Assembly (NCBI GenBank): GCA_017464765.1
Contig: JAFTYK010000005.1
Location: forward strand, 1 to 64,000
DNA from: Ruminococcus sp.
GTDB taxonomy: Bacteria; Bacillota; Clostridia; Oscillospirales; Acutalibacteraceae
DNA length: 64,000 nt
Direction: 5' to 3'
Both the position numbers and the translations under genes were made by a program. Below, one piece after another: positions 9,260-17,646 of this stretch; positions within the stretch are counted from its first letter, which is position 1, and each line of letters opens with the position of its first letter. A model generated the notes under the pieces. The model searched no databases. It saw nothing but the letters and a program-made list of their open reading frames with translations, and was not told the DNA's origin.

Positions 9260-9965
9260 TTTCTTCTTCCTCTAGAAGTGATTTAGCGATTTTTAAATCG
9301 TAAGGGTATGTGATTTTAATATTGTATGTTTCTCCCTGAACAAGCTTAACATCGTAGCCTTTCATAACTAAAATTTTTGCAGCATCGGTTAAGATATCAC
9401 GCTCGCTGTCAGTGAGAGAGTTGTAGATTTCACGAAGCTGTTTAGCTTTGAAGGACTGAGGAGTCTGTCCCTGATACATATTTTTTCTTTCAGGGATAGA
9501 GGAGATGACATTGCCGTTTACACTCTCAACAATAGTGTCAGTTGCAGGTATAACGGTGTCGCATGCGCCGAACGTTTGCGCAGCGGCTATATTTTCCTCG
9601 ATAATACGATGTGTAACGAAAGGACGGACACTGTCGTGAGTTACTATTATGGTATCGTCATCAAGAGTGTAATTTTCTTCGATGTAGTTGATTGAGTTCA
9701 TAATAGTTTCATTTCTTGTGTCACCGCCTGAAATAACAGCGATTTTTTTACACTCACCGATATATTTAGAGATAATCCTATTAGTGTGATCAATCCACAT
9801 TTGAGGAGTGAGAACGATAATTTTCTCAAACTTCGGCTGAGCTAAGAATTTTTCTATTGTGTGAATAATGATAGGCTTATCTTTGATTGTGAGAAACTGT
9901 TTTGGTTTGTCGGTGTTACCCATACGGTTGCCTGTACCACCGGCAAGTATAACTGAAAATACCAT
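9252..9965 (-). CDS. tarI: Ribitol-5-phosphate cytidylyltransferase
   Basis: A 237-residue IspD/TarI nucleotidyltransferase making CDP-ribitol from ribitol 5-phosphate and CTP. It has the nucleotide-binding motif AGGTGNRMG followed by PKQF at the N-terminus, THDSVRPFV in the middle and the YQGQTPQSF stretch typical of TarI. IspD (isoprenoid) is the main alternative, but the paired tarJ, the LicD gene upstream and the exporter genes favour a teichoic acid or ribitol-phosphate capsule. ATG at 9965 follows AAGGAGA at good spacing; 10 bases separate it from the LicD fusion gene. Confidence 0.9.
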   Translation of the reverse strand: MVFSVILAGGTGNRMGNTDKPKQFLTIKDKPIIIHTIEKFLAQPKFEKIIVLTPQMWIDHTNRIISKYIGECKKIAVISGGDTRNETIMNSINYIEENYTLDDDTIIVTHDSVRPFVTHRIIEENIAAAQTFGACDTVIPATDTIVESVNGNVISSIPERKNMYQGQTPQSFKAKQLREIYNSLTDSERDILTDAAKILVMKGYDVKLVQGETYNIKITYPYDLKIAKSLLEEEEND

Positions 9966-9975
9966 AATAATCTCC

Positions 9976-11781
9976 TTATAGCAGTTCGCCTTTGTAATTG
10001 TAGTGTTGTGCGTATTCTTCTTCGTTTATGATAGGAAGTTCATTGCCGATATCAAGTCTGTAAAAATCGTGTGAACCAACTCGCTCACAAAGTGGGAGAA
10101 GTTCCATATATTTTTCGCAGTACCAACGTTTTAAGTAATCATCGGCACCTGTCGGAATGTATGACATAACATCTTCAAAAGGTGCATCTGTAACGCTTTC
10201 AAACCATTTTTTCGGCATTACCCCGCGCCACTTGTGGTCAGTAGCAGGAGGCAAAACTGTGTTAGTTTTCTTCTTTTCATATTTGCGAAGTAGCTTATCG
10301 TACATCTTGCTGTAGCTGTCCATTGAAAAGATCCTGAGTATAGGAAGCAAGAGTTTTGATAGTATATAGCTTTTGTCTTTCCTTGCGTGGTTTATCCACC
10401 TTACATTCATCAGAAGTCTTAACGCCATCAGTGATTTGAAATGAAGTTTCTGGAAGAATTTGTTGTCAGAAGTTTTATCAAAAACGAAGATGTCCATGGA
10501 AATACCCTTGAGCATCTCGTATTTGTCGGAATATTTAGTGGAAAAATATGTATCTTTTATTGTGATTTTATCGAAAAAGTAGTGATAACCATCTTTGTTA
10601 GTAAATGATTGATAAGCGTATTTTCGAGGAAGCTCGGTTTTGCAGACTTCTTTGAATTTTATATAGTCCTCTCTGAGCATCGCTATATCTATATCGTCGT
10701 CCCAAGGGATGAAACCCTTGTGTCGTACTGCACCAAGCATAGTGCCTCCTGAGAGAAAGTACTGTATACCGTTTTGACGACAGATTTTATCAACCTCTCT
10801 GAGAAGTTCTAGTTCCATTTGTCGGATATATCCGAGCTTACCGTTATAAAGTGAGTTAATTTTATCGCTTATAATATCATATTTTTCTGGTAGTAACTCT
10901 GTTAGTGCGTACAAAAGACGCGTTTCATTATCGCAAAGCGGGGAAAAACCCAGTGAACTCATTTTACCTGTATCAAGAACACGGTAGGATTTGTGAGATG
11001 GTATGTCGCTTTTCATAAAGTCTAGAGTTATTCCGTATTTACATAAAGCTTTGTATACGAAAGATTTAACTTCATACATCGACATAGGTTCACCCGACAT
11101 ATTATAGATGTTGCCGTGTTTACCATTTTTAAGTACGGTGAATGTAGCATTTACAGCATCACTCATACTTACAGCGGAAACTGTGTTGTACACATCTTCG
11201 CTGTCTATCGTTACACATCCGCTCTCGCATGCATCTTTAACAATAGCAGATAAATTAAGAGCGTTGTAAGAGCTGTCCTCGATTAAGAAGTTATCAAAAC
11301 GTATTTCTCTTATATCAAGTGTATCAGTGTAGTTTTTTAGAGTCTTCTCTACGTCAGAAAGAAGCGTGCCGTATGTTACCTTGGAAAGCTCAATTTCAGA
11401 AAGAGAACTTACATCTTCACGTTTGGAAAAAGGGGGGATAATAGTCAGTGCAATGAACTTGGATTTCTTGAATTTTTCAGCGTATTCAAGAGCTTTGGCG
11501 AGTTCAATAAGTGCGTAAGTATCACCCGACCTTAAGTCTAAACAGTACAAAAAGCACTGTTTTGAAACAGTGCTTGAAAGAGCATCAGGCTTTTTAACCT
11601 GATACACGGTGTACTTATATTCAGTTTTGTCGTAAAGAGACGAAAGAGTGTCGCTTAAATAATCACTTAGTGGGTGAGAGCCGATAATGTTAATTACCGT
11701 GCCTTCCTTTGGCAGAAGATTGTGTGATTTTAAGTATCTACACGACATGTATATCTCGTTTTTTCTAAAACTGCTTAACAT
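9976..11781 (-). CDS. Fusion protein: SDR/epimerase-like N-terminus plus LicD transferase
   Basis: A 601-residue, apparently cytoplasmic protein. Residues about 28-295 resemble an extended short-chain dehydrogenase/epimerase, with a nucleotide-loop position reading IIGSHPLSDYLSD instead of the usual GxxGxxG and a late NIYNMSGEPMSMYEV segment typical of such folds. Residues about 321-601 form a LicD domain with its hallmark SGGTMLGAVRHKGFIPWDDD and the Asp-rich motif at 361-365. LicD proteins transfer phosphocholine or other phospho-substituents to surface glycans. The degenerate first half may be structural. It sits between the exporter ATPase (34 bases away) and tarI (10 bases away), so it probably decorates or joins units of the exported polymer. 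Confidence 0.8.
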   Translation of the reverse strand: MLSSFRKNEIYMSCRYLKSHNLLPKEGTVINIIGSHPLSDYLSDTLSSLYDKTEYKYTVYQVKKPDALSSTVSKQCFLYCLDLRSGDTYALIELAKALEYAEKFKKSKFIALTIIPPFSKREDVSSLSEIELSKVTYGTLLSDVEKTLKNYTDTLDIREIRFDNFLIEDSSYNALNLSAIVKDACESGCVTIDSEDVYNTVSAVSMSDAVNATFTVLKNGKHGNIYNMSGEPMSMYEVKSFVYKALCKYGITLDFMKSDIPSHKSYRVLDTGKMSSLGFSPLCDNETRLLYALTELLPEKYDIISDKINSLYNGKLGYIRQMELELLREVDKICRQNGIQYFLSGGTMLGAVRHKGFIPWDDDIDIAMLREDYIKFKEVCKTELPRKYAYQSFTNKDGYHYFFDKITIKDTYFSTKYSDKYEMLKGISMDIFVFDKTSDNKFFQKLHFKSLMALRLLMNVRWINHARKDKSYILSKLLLPILRIFSMDSYSKMYDKLLRKYEKKKTNTVLPPATDHKWRGVMPKKWFESVTDAPFEDVMSYIPTGADDYLKRWYCEKYMELLPLCERVGSHDFYRLDIGNELPIINEEEYAQHYNYKGELL

Positions 11782-11815
11782 AGATAACCTCTGTTAGTTG
11801 AATTCTAAAAAAGAA

Positions 11816-12547
11816 TTATTTCTTAGCTTTGCTTTCTTCGTAAATTCTGTAAGCTTCAGATACATCACCATCGTAGATAAGCTCGCCTTTTTTCATAAAG
11901 ATAGCTCGGTTACAAAGCTCTTTAACACCAGCCTGATTGTGACTTACATAAAGAACAGTTACCCCGCTTTTGATGATTTCATTGATTTTATTCTTACATT
12001 TTTTCTTGAAAGATGCGTCACCAACGGAAAGAGCTTCATCAACAACCAGAATATCAGGTTCAATATTAACGTTGATAGCAAAACCGAGTCGCATTCTCAT
12101 ACCGCTCGAGTATGTTCTTACAGGCTGGTCGATGTAGTCGCCAAGCTGAGCGAAATCGATGATTCTTTCTTCGATAGTGCGGATATATTCATCGTTAAGT
12201 CCTAAAATATAGCCTTTGAGGTAGATGTTTTCTCTGCCTGTCATTTCCATTGAGAAACCGGCTGTAAGCTCGAGAAGAGCTGCAACCTTGCCGTGAACTT
12301 CTATTTCGCCTTCATCAGGGTGAGCAACACCTGTAATCATTTTGAGGATTGTTGATTTACCTGCGCCGTTGTCACCGATGATACCGATACTTTCGCCTGA
12401 ATGAATATCGAAAGAAACGTTCTTTAAAGCTTTATTGATTTTAGGATTCTTAGGTTTAAGAAACAATGCACGGAATCTTTCTTTATCGTTTTTGTAAAGA
12501 ATGTATTCCTTGCTGACATTTTTAAAAGAAATAATAGGATCTGCCAT
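11816..12547 (-). CDS. ABC exporter ATPase, teichoic acid/polysaccharide type (TagH/Wzt-like)
   Basis: A 243-residue ATPase. Walker A reads GDNGAGKST, the signature is YSSGMRMRL in place of LSGGQ, as in TagH/Wzt/RfbE exporters, and Walker B is ILVVDEAL followed by an H-loop SHN. There is no C-terminal extension like those of TagH or some Wzt proteins. ATG at 12547 is chosen because AGGAG lies six bases upstream; longer readings run back into the permease gene. It follows the permease by 10 bases and together they should form the inner-membrane exporter for the polymer made by the genes downstream. Confidence 0.9.
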   Translation of the reverse strand: MADPIISFKNVSKEYILYKNDKERFRALFLKPKNPKINKALKNVSFDIHSGESIGIIGDNGAGKSTILKMITGVAHPDEGEIEVHGKVAALLELTAGFSMEMTGRENIYLKGYILGLNDEYIRTIEERIIDFAQLGDYIDQPVRTYSSGMRMRLGFAINVNIEPDILVVDEALSVGDASFKKKCKNKINEIIKSGVTVLYVSHNQAGVKELCNRAIFMKKGELIYDGDVSEAYRIYEESKAKK

Positions 12548-12557
12548 TTTATTCTCC

Positions 12558-13385
12558 TTACAATACATCAGGTAATTTCTTGCGTAATCTGTTGTAGTTA
12601 AAAATACCGAGAGCGAAAACAACAACGAACTCGATAAGGAAGATGATAAGCTCAAGAGGATATTCAAAGAACCATCTTTCGTAGAGAAAAGCGTTTCTGT
12701 ATCCGTTAGCGAAGAAGTTGATAGGGTTTAGAAGCATTAAGTATTTTAAGAAGCCTGATGTGAAATCATAGCTTGAGTAGATAACGCCTGAAACCCAGAA
12801 AATACCTGACATAATGGAAATTATCATATTCTCAAAGTCTGCTGAGAAAGCTGACATAGGAGCTGTCGACCAGGTGAGTGCAAGGAAGAAAATGAACATC
12901 AGCGGACAGTACAGGAAAAACTGTAGGTTATAAATGCTGATGCCAACACCTGAAACAAGTGCTACGTAAAGGTACATTATAGTAGCTAATAATAGGTGTA
13001 CAAAAAGACGCGCAAGCGAAGTGTAGGTCATGATTGTAGAAACAGGGAAGCTGACTTTTGTTACAAACTGACGGTTTTGCTTAATGGATTTAGCGCCTTG
13101 TGTAATGCTGTCGGAGATAAAAAACCAAGGAATAAAACCAACAAGCATGAAAGTGAAACGGTCAAAAGTATTTATGAACTCGCCATCAATTGAAACGTTT
13201 ACAGCACCCAAATCTTTGATACCAACGGTAAAAGCAAACCAGTAAACAAAGAGAGTGAATGCCGGTTTTACAACTGCCCAGAAAGGACCGATAACAGCGC
13301 CTTTGTAGGTTTTAATAAGCTCATTTTTAGCGAGAAGGAAAATCTGTTTAGAAAATCCCTTGTGTTCCTTGAAAATCTGGAACAA
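12558..13385 (-). CDS. ABC-2 type polysaccharide/teichoic acid exporter permease (TagG/Wzm-like)
   Basis: A 275-residue permease with six predicted membrane segments and the family features FKGAVIGPFWAVVKP-like N-terminal sequence (KTYKGAVIGPFW) and LNPINFFANGYRNAFLY near the end. First gene of the operon. The start is a TTG at 13385 with GGGGAGG eight bases upstream. It would carry a lipid-linked, probably ribitol-phosphate-containing polymer across the membrane with the ATPase encoded next. TagG and Wzm cannot be told apart from sequence alone. Confidence 0.9.
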   Translation of the reverse strand: MFQIFKEHKGFSKQIFLLAKNELIKTYKGAVIGPFWAVVKPAFTLFVYWFAFTVGIKDLGAVNVSIDGEFINTFDRFTFMLVGFIPWFFISDSITQGAKSIKQNRQFVTKVSFPVSTIMTYTSLARLFVHLLLATIMYLYVALVSGVGISIYNLQFFLYCPLMFIFFLALTWSTAPMSAFSADFENMIISIMSGIFWVSGVIYSSYDFTSGFLKYLMLLNPINFFANGYRNAFLYERWFFEYPLELIIFLIEFVVVFALGIFNYNRLRKKLPDVL

Positions 13386-13455
13386 AATAATTACCTCCCC
13401 AAGTGGTATATGTCAAAAATTCATAATAACCCACTATGATAATATAGATACTCAT

Positions 13456-13483
13456 ATTATATAACATTTTTGCTGTTTGTCAA
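13456..13483 (-). promoter_or_regulatory. Sigma-A promoter of the surface-polymer operon
   Basis: Minus strand TTGACA (13483-13478), 16-base spacer, TATAAT (13461-13456), both perfect consensus. The leader to the TTG start is about 65 bases. Confidence 0.85.
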
Positions 13484-13532
13484 TTTTTTGAGGTACATAT
13501 AAATGTAAAAGGCAAGTAACGGTAAATTAAAC

Positions 13533-13563
13533 AAAAAAAGGACACAGGTTTTACCCTGTGTCC
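13533..13563 (-). terminator. Intrinsic terminator of the amylase gene
   Basis: GGACACAGG/CCTGTGTCC, 9-bp stem at 13540-13563, followed on the minus strand by seven T residues. It begins 20 bases after the amylase stop. Confidence 0.9.
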
Positions 13564-13583
13564 AAAATTAGAAAGATAGATGC

Positions 13584-16500
13584 TTATTTAAGATAAGCGC
13601 TTGCGTCAACAAAAGATTTGCTTGATGTTCTGAATGCCTGATACGGAGAACCGACAGTTAAGTTTGCTGATTGGTTCACATTACTTCCGATATTGATTAC
13701 GAAATCGCTATACTGGTCATCAAGAGTGAACGCATAAGCGTTACTTCCGTCGAGCTGACCGATGGAAGTCATCTGGTCTCCAGGCCAAACTGTACCGGCT
13801 GAACCGCTCCAGTAGTGGATGTATACACTACCCCAGTTTGCATCATCGATTACAACGATAGTGCGTGGGTTAGAGAAGTCAAATCCGCCAGGAACAGGAC
13901 CCGGACCCGGACCAGGTGTTGGGTTAGAATCCCAAGAGTTTGAACTCTTATAGTATGTAGCACCATCACCAGGAACATCTAAGTTACCGGTTTGATCCTG
14001 ACTGTTGTTTGAGAAGATGATTTTGTTGCAACTTGCAGGAACTTCAACTTTGTATTTGCTTCCTGAAACATATTCCATCTTTACGCCAGGCCAGGTGAGA
14101 GGAGCGTTGCCGCCATCTTCCCAGTAGTAAGCGTAAGCGTCGCACTGATAACCCATATCAGCGTAGATTGTGTATGTATCTTTTACATCAGTTGATGAGT
14201 CTTCAGAAGATGGTATTTCAGTAGGCTTTTGAGTCTCAGTTGGCTTCACGGTTTCAGTTGGCTTCTGAGTCTCTGTTGGCTTTGGAGTTTCAGTAGGTTT
14301 CTGAGTTTCAGTTGGCTTTTCAGGTGGCTCTACTTCGCCATTAATTTTCTCACCGATTGGGTGTTTGCTCTTAACCTGAGCCATAAATCTCTGGATTTCA
14401 GTAGCATCAACGATAGTTACGTAACCATCACCGTCAACGTCACCTGTGATTAAAGCTCTTTCTGTTAAATCGAACTGATGAGCGTTGTATTTCTGGATTT
14501 CAGTAGCATCTAAAATTGAAACTTCGCCGTCTAAGTCAGCATCGCCTAAATATAAGTCTGAGCCAATAGGAATTGTTGGTCTTACAGGAACTGATGGCTT
14601 CTGAGTCTCACTTGGTTTCTGAGTTTCAGTAGGTTTTTGGGTCTCAGTAGGTTTCTGAGTCTCAGTAGGCTTCTGAGTTTCAGTTGGCTTTTCTGTAGTA
14701 GGCTGAACTGGCTTTTCTACATTAACCCACTTCATAGAGCCGTTATCATAGTAAGCGTATGGTGTGAATGTAAGGTCTGCAGTCTTTCCTGCGTCTGAAC
14801 CGTTATTGAAGATAACATTTGACATAGAAGCAGGAACTTCGTATGAGTAAACTTTGCTACCTTCGTATTCACCGGCTTCTTTCATAGCGAGACCCGGCCA
14901 AGCACCGTTGTTAGTGCCACCTGTAATCCATGCGTAGCAGTTAGCTTTACCCCACTTAGCTGTATCAACAAGATATGTTGTACGCTCTGTTGGGAACTTG
15001 AATGGTGTAGCGTTTGGATCAATCTTTGTGTATGTGTAAGAACGTTCTTTTGTATCTTTGCCATCAGTAGCTGTAAATTTGATTGTTACTGACTCATCAA
15101 ATTCCATATCAGCACCGATTGTGATTGTTTTAGAACCTGTGAATTTAACAGCAGAAGCGTTACCAATCTGGTATGTACCACTTGTTGCGTATTCGTTTAA
15201 TGTAGCTGTGATAGAAAGCTTATCAGCAAAGTTACCACCTGTGTGTGATACTGATACATCAGGTGAAGTAGAAGCACCTGCAATTTCAACAAGGATAGTA
15301 CCATTAGCGCCTGAGTTAAATGTAACCTTACCGCCTGATACTGTAGCAGTAGCATCGTTGTAAGCGTTCTTTAAAACTGTGCCGTCAGCAACATAAGAAC
15401 CAACTGTGAGTGTAACGTTAGTGTTTTTGTTAGCAGCGATACAAGCAAATACTGTATCAGAAACACCGTTTTTGTTGTACTCTCTTACAAAAGCGGTACC
15501 GCTTGTAGCAGAGATTGACTTATGTGAACCTGCACCTACAGCGATGTGGTTCTTTCTGAACTGACCAACCTTCTGCCAGTGAGCAAGAACTGTTTTGTCC
15601 ATAGAATTCCAGTTCATGTCTGAACGTAAGAGGTGATCCTTAACGTTTGCGATACTTGAGTTAATCAAAGGACGAGCAGATTCATCACCATAGAAAATCT
15701 GGATAGCACCAGGTAAGAGCTGGAATGCTGAACCCTGGTAGATTAAGTCACCTCTGCAAAGAGCAGTATCGTGTGAAGAAATGTATGAAAGTACGTTGAA
15801 GTTTGGATCGTTGTTGATCTTGTTAGCATAGTCAGCGTAGGTGTTGTTGATAGAGCCTGAATTAGGAACACCGCCACCACCTGTGAATGAGAAGTTGATT
15901 TTTGAATCAAAACCGCCGCTTGTGAAGTAGCTGTCCTTGTTAACACCTGAACCGTAGTCCTCAGCTGTCATCCAGAAATCATCTGTCCAGGAAGCTGCAG
16001 GAGTTTTGCCCTTGTTGTTTGTTCTCCACTCTTTAAGAGCAGATGTACATTCGTCAGAAAGGGCTTTCCATGAAGCAAGCTCAACGTGTTTAGCTGTGTC
16101 ACAACGGAAACCGTCAACACCGTACTGTCTTACCCATTCTGAGAGCCAGTACACGAGGTGGTTTCTTACGGTCTTTGGTTTACCGGTTTTGCTAAACCAA
16201 GCGTTGAGTTCATTCATTTCAGTAGTTTTTCTACCTTCTTTCTGCCATTTGTTCTGTAAGAAAGTAGGAACAGAAACAGAAGAATTAGACTCTGTTAAGA
16301 AGTCAGGAAGGTCACCACCGGCTGATTTTGTTAGATCATCGCCACCGAATGGGGTGTAACCTGTAATACCGCATCTAAGCCAACTTGGACCCCACCATTT
16401 AGCCCAACTTGATGTAGCGTTTGATGAGTTGTAGTCGATTGAACGATGGTAGTTTGCATTGTTTTTCCAGTTGTAGTACTGGTCTAAAGCGTAGTTAACA

Positions 16501-17147
16501 CCGCCGTAAGTTGACATAAATGAACCGAAGCCATACTCGTTCATATCGTAGATTGTGTTATAACCAGGGTGGTTCATAACGATATCTAAAACGATACGGA
16601 TACCGTGGTTGTGAGCTGTGTCAACCATTGTCTTGAATTCCTGAGCAGTACCGAAGTTAGCGTCGGTCTGTGTATAGTCCATAGCGTAGTATCCGTGGTA
16701 AGCGTAGTGCTTAACAGAGTTAGACTTACCTTCATTTACGATAACGTAACCATGAATCTGCTCGTAAGGAGCTGAAATCCAAAGTGCGTTAACACCAAGA
16801 TCGTCGAAGTAACCTTCGTTGATTTTCTTGGTAATACCGGCAAAGTCACCGCCGTGGAATGTTGCTACGTCGGAGTTGAGCATACTCGGAGTAACAACAG
16901 AACCATCTCTGTTGATAAGACGATTGTAAGAATGGTCGTTAGATGTGTTACCGTTGTAGAAACGGTCAGTAAGTAGGAAATAAACAGAAGCGTTATCCCA
17001 AGAGAAACTGTCCGCGCTGGTAACAGCACCTGTCTGTGCGTTCTCAGTCTCTACAGCAAAAGTCTGGGCAGTAGCAACGATAGTGAGCATTGATACAACC
17101 ATCAGAATGCTTAGAAGAAGGCTGAGAGTTCTTTTGAAGTTTTTCAC
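13584..17147 (-). CDS. Secreted GH13 alpha-amylase with central dockerin and three CBM26-like modules
   Basis: An 1187-residue amylosome-type enzyme. The GTG at 17147 is chosen over the upstream TTG because AAGGAAAG sits at the right distance and a signal peptide (1-31) follows. The GH13 barrel (about 48-545) carries all four conserved regions: DIVMNH (188-193), GFRCD with nucleophile D350, acid/base E396 in TAEDYG and D460 in SSHDT. A C-terminal beta domain and an Ig-like region (to about 710) follow, then starch-binding CBM26-like modules at 722-810, 990-1075 and 1094-1187, separated by PTETQK-repeat linkers. A type I dockerin at 864-930 has two repeats each ending DATEIQ. It should hydrolyse alpha-1,4 glucan outside the cell and dock to a cohesin. 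A dockerin in the middle rather than at the end is uncommon. Confidence 0.95.
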   Translation of the reverse strand: MKNFKRTLSLLLSILMVVSMLTIVATAQTFAVETENAQTGAVTSADSFSWDNASVYFLLTDRFYNGNTSNDHSYNRLINRDGSVVTPSMLNSDVATFHGGDFAGITKKINEGYFDDLGVNALWISAPYEQIHGYVIVNEGKSNSVKHYAYHGYYAMDYTQTDANFGTAQEFKTMVDTAHNHGIRIVLDIVMNHPGYNTIYDMNEYGFGSFMSTYGGVNYALDQYYNWKNNANYHRSIDYNSSNATSSWAKWWGPSWLRCGITGYTPFGGDDLTKSAGGDLPDFLTESNSSVSVPTFLQNKWQKEGRKTTEMNELNAWFSKTGKPKTVRNHLVYWLSEWVRQYGVDGFRCDTAKHVELASWKALSDECTSALKEWRTNNKGKTPAASWTDDFWMTAEDYGSGVNKDSYFTSGGFDSKINFSFTGGGGVPNSGSINNTYADYANKINNDPNFNVLSYISSHDTALCRGDLIYQGSAFQLLPGAIQIFYGDESARPLINSSIANVKDHLLRSDMNWNSMDKTVLAHWQKVGQFRKNHIAVGAGSHKSISATSGTAFVREYNKNGVSDTVFACIAANKNTNVTLTVGSYVADGTVLKNAYNDATATVSGGKVTFNSGANGTILVEIAGASTSPDVSVSHTGGNFADKLSITATLNEYATSGTYQIGNASAVKFTGSKTITIGADMEFDESVTIKFTATDGKDTKERSYTYTKIDPNATPFKFPTERTTYLVDTAKWGKANCYAWITGGTNNGAWPGLAMKEAGEYEGSKVYSYEVPASMSNVIFNNGSDAGKTADLTFTPYAYYDNGSMKWVNVEKPVQPTTEKPTETQKPTETQKPTETQKPTETQKPSETQKPSVPVRPTIPIGSDLYLGDADLDGEVSILDATEIQKYNAHQFDLTERALITGDVDGDGYVTIVDATEIQRFMAQVKSKHPIGEKINGEVEPPEKPTETQKPTETPKPTETQKPTETVKPTETQKPTEIPSSEDSSTDVKDTYTIYADMGYQCDAYAYYWEDGGNAPLTWPGVKMEYVSGSKYKVEVPASCNKIIFSNNSQDQTGNLDVPGDGATYYKSSNSWDSNPTPGPGPGPVPGGFDFSNPRTIVVIDDANWGSVYIHYWSGSAGTVWPGDQMTSIGQLDGSNAYAFTLDDQYSDFVINIGSNVNQSANLTVGSPYQAFRTSSKSFVDASAYLK
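14213..14339 (-). repeat. Pro-Thr-Glu-Gln-Lys linker repeats, second linker
   Basis: Tandem 18-base units encoding PTETQK with variants PTETPK and PTETVK, residues about 942-980 of the amylase. A shorter, purer array encoding residues 818-851 lies at about 14595-14694. These are flexible linkers between dockerin and starch-binding modules and a place where slippage could change length. Confidence 0.85.
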
Positions 17148-17211
17148 ATCAATCTTTCCTTTCAAATTAATAAAAATATCCGCAATACACTTGACGGAAT
17201 ATCCTAGTCTA

Positions 17212-17308
17212 ATTATAAAACTTTTTTCTCAAATATTAAATACATATATTTAACAAAAATGTAACCTGATTAATGTGCATTTTTACCTTTTGTGTTTTTT
17301 TGTGTCAA
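17212..17308 (-). promoter_or_regulatory. Candidate amylase promoters (two)
   Basis: Proximal: TATAAT (17217-17212) with a poor -35. Distal: consensus TTGACA (17308-17303), 17-base spacer, poor -10 TAAAAA (17285-17280). Each has one strong and one weak box, which would fit regulated expression. Confidence 0.45.
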
Positions 17309-17332
17309 AGTAGAAGAGAACAAAACTCTCTT

Positions 17333-17348
17333 GAAAGCGAACGCTTCG
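17333..17348. promoter_or_regulatory. Possible LacI-family/cre-like operator upstream of amylase
   Basis: GAAAGCG-AA-CGCTTCG is a near-perfect palindrome centred on CG-rich half-sites, as in operators of LacI/MalR/CcpA-type regulators. It lies 25 bases upstream of the distal amylase -35 box. A carbon-source regulator is plausible but unproven. Confidence 0.35.
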
Positions 17349-17568
17349 GCAATATGCACAATCTTAATAAGAACAAATTGGTGGATTTCACGAAGTGTTC
17401 TTAACGTATTTACTAAATGAAAATTATAGCTGATGTATAAAATGACGAAACTGTGTGCAATTTACTCAAAATACAAATAGTGGATTTGTGTGTAACGTAT
17501 ATAGATTTTTCATAAACTTGATGCAATTGTTGGATAAATTTTTATCAGTACAATGTGCTATAAATTCG

Positions 17569-17597
17569 TTGACAAACAGGGGGCTTGCAACTATAAT
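17569..17597 (+). promoter_or_regulatory. Sigma-A promoter of potABCD
   Basis: Perfect TTGACA (17569-17574), 17-base spacer, TATAAT (17592-17597). Transcription should start near 17604, which rules out any potA start before that point. Confidence 0.9.
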
Positions 17598-17646
17598 TTA
17601 TTTGACGAAATTTGTATTAGTCAATAAATGGATTGGGGGTAGAAAG

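Larger units (their letters stand above)
17148..17646. other. Divergent intergenic region between amylase and potA
   Basis: About 500 bases. On the minus strand it holds two candidate amylase promoters: TATAAT at 17217-17212 with a weak TTTAAT -35 (17240-17235), and TTGACA (17308-17303) with TAAAAA after 17 bases. Upstream lie a palindrome at 17333-17348 and a long imperfect inverted repeat at about 17369-17402. The potA promoter is at 17569-17597. No open frame here has a credible ribosome site. Confidence 0.6.

Noticed and set aside
14213..14700. CRISPR-like regular repeats
   Set aside because: The 18-base repeats are contiguous, without spacers, and encode PTETQK linkers in frame.
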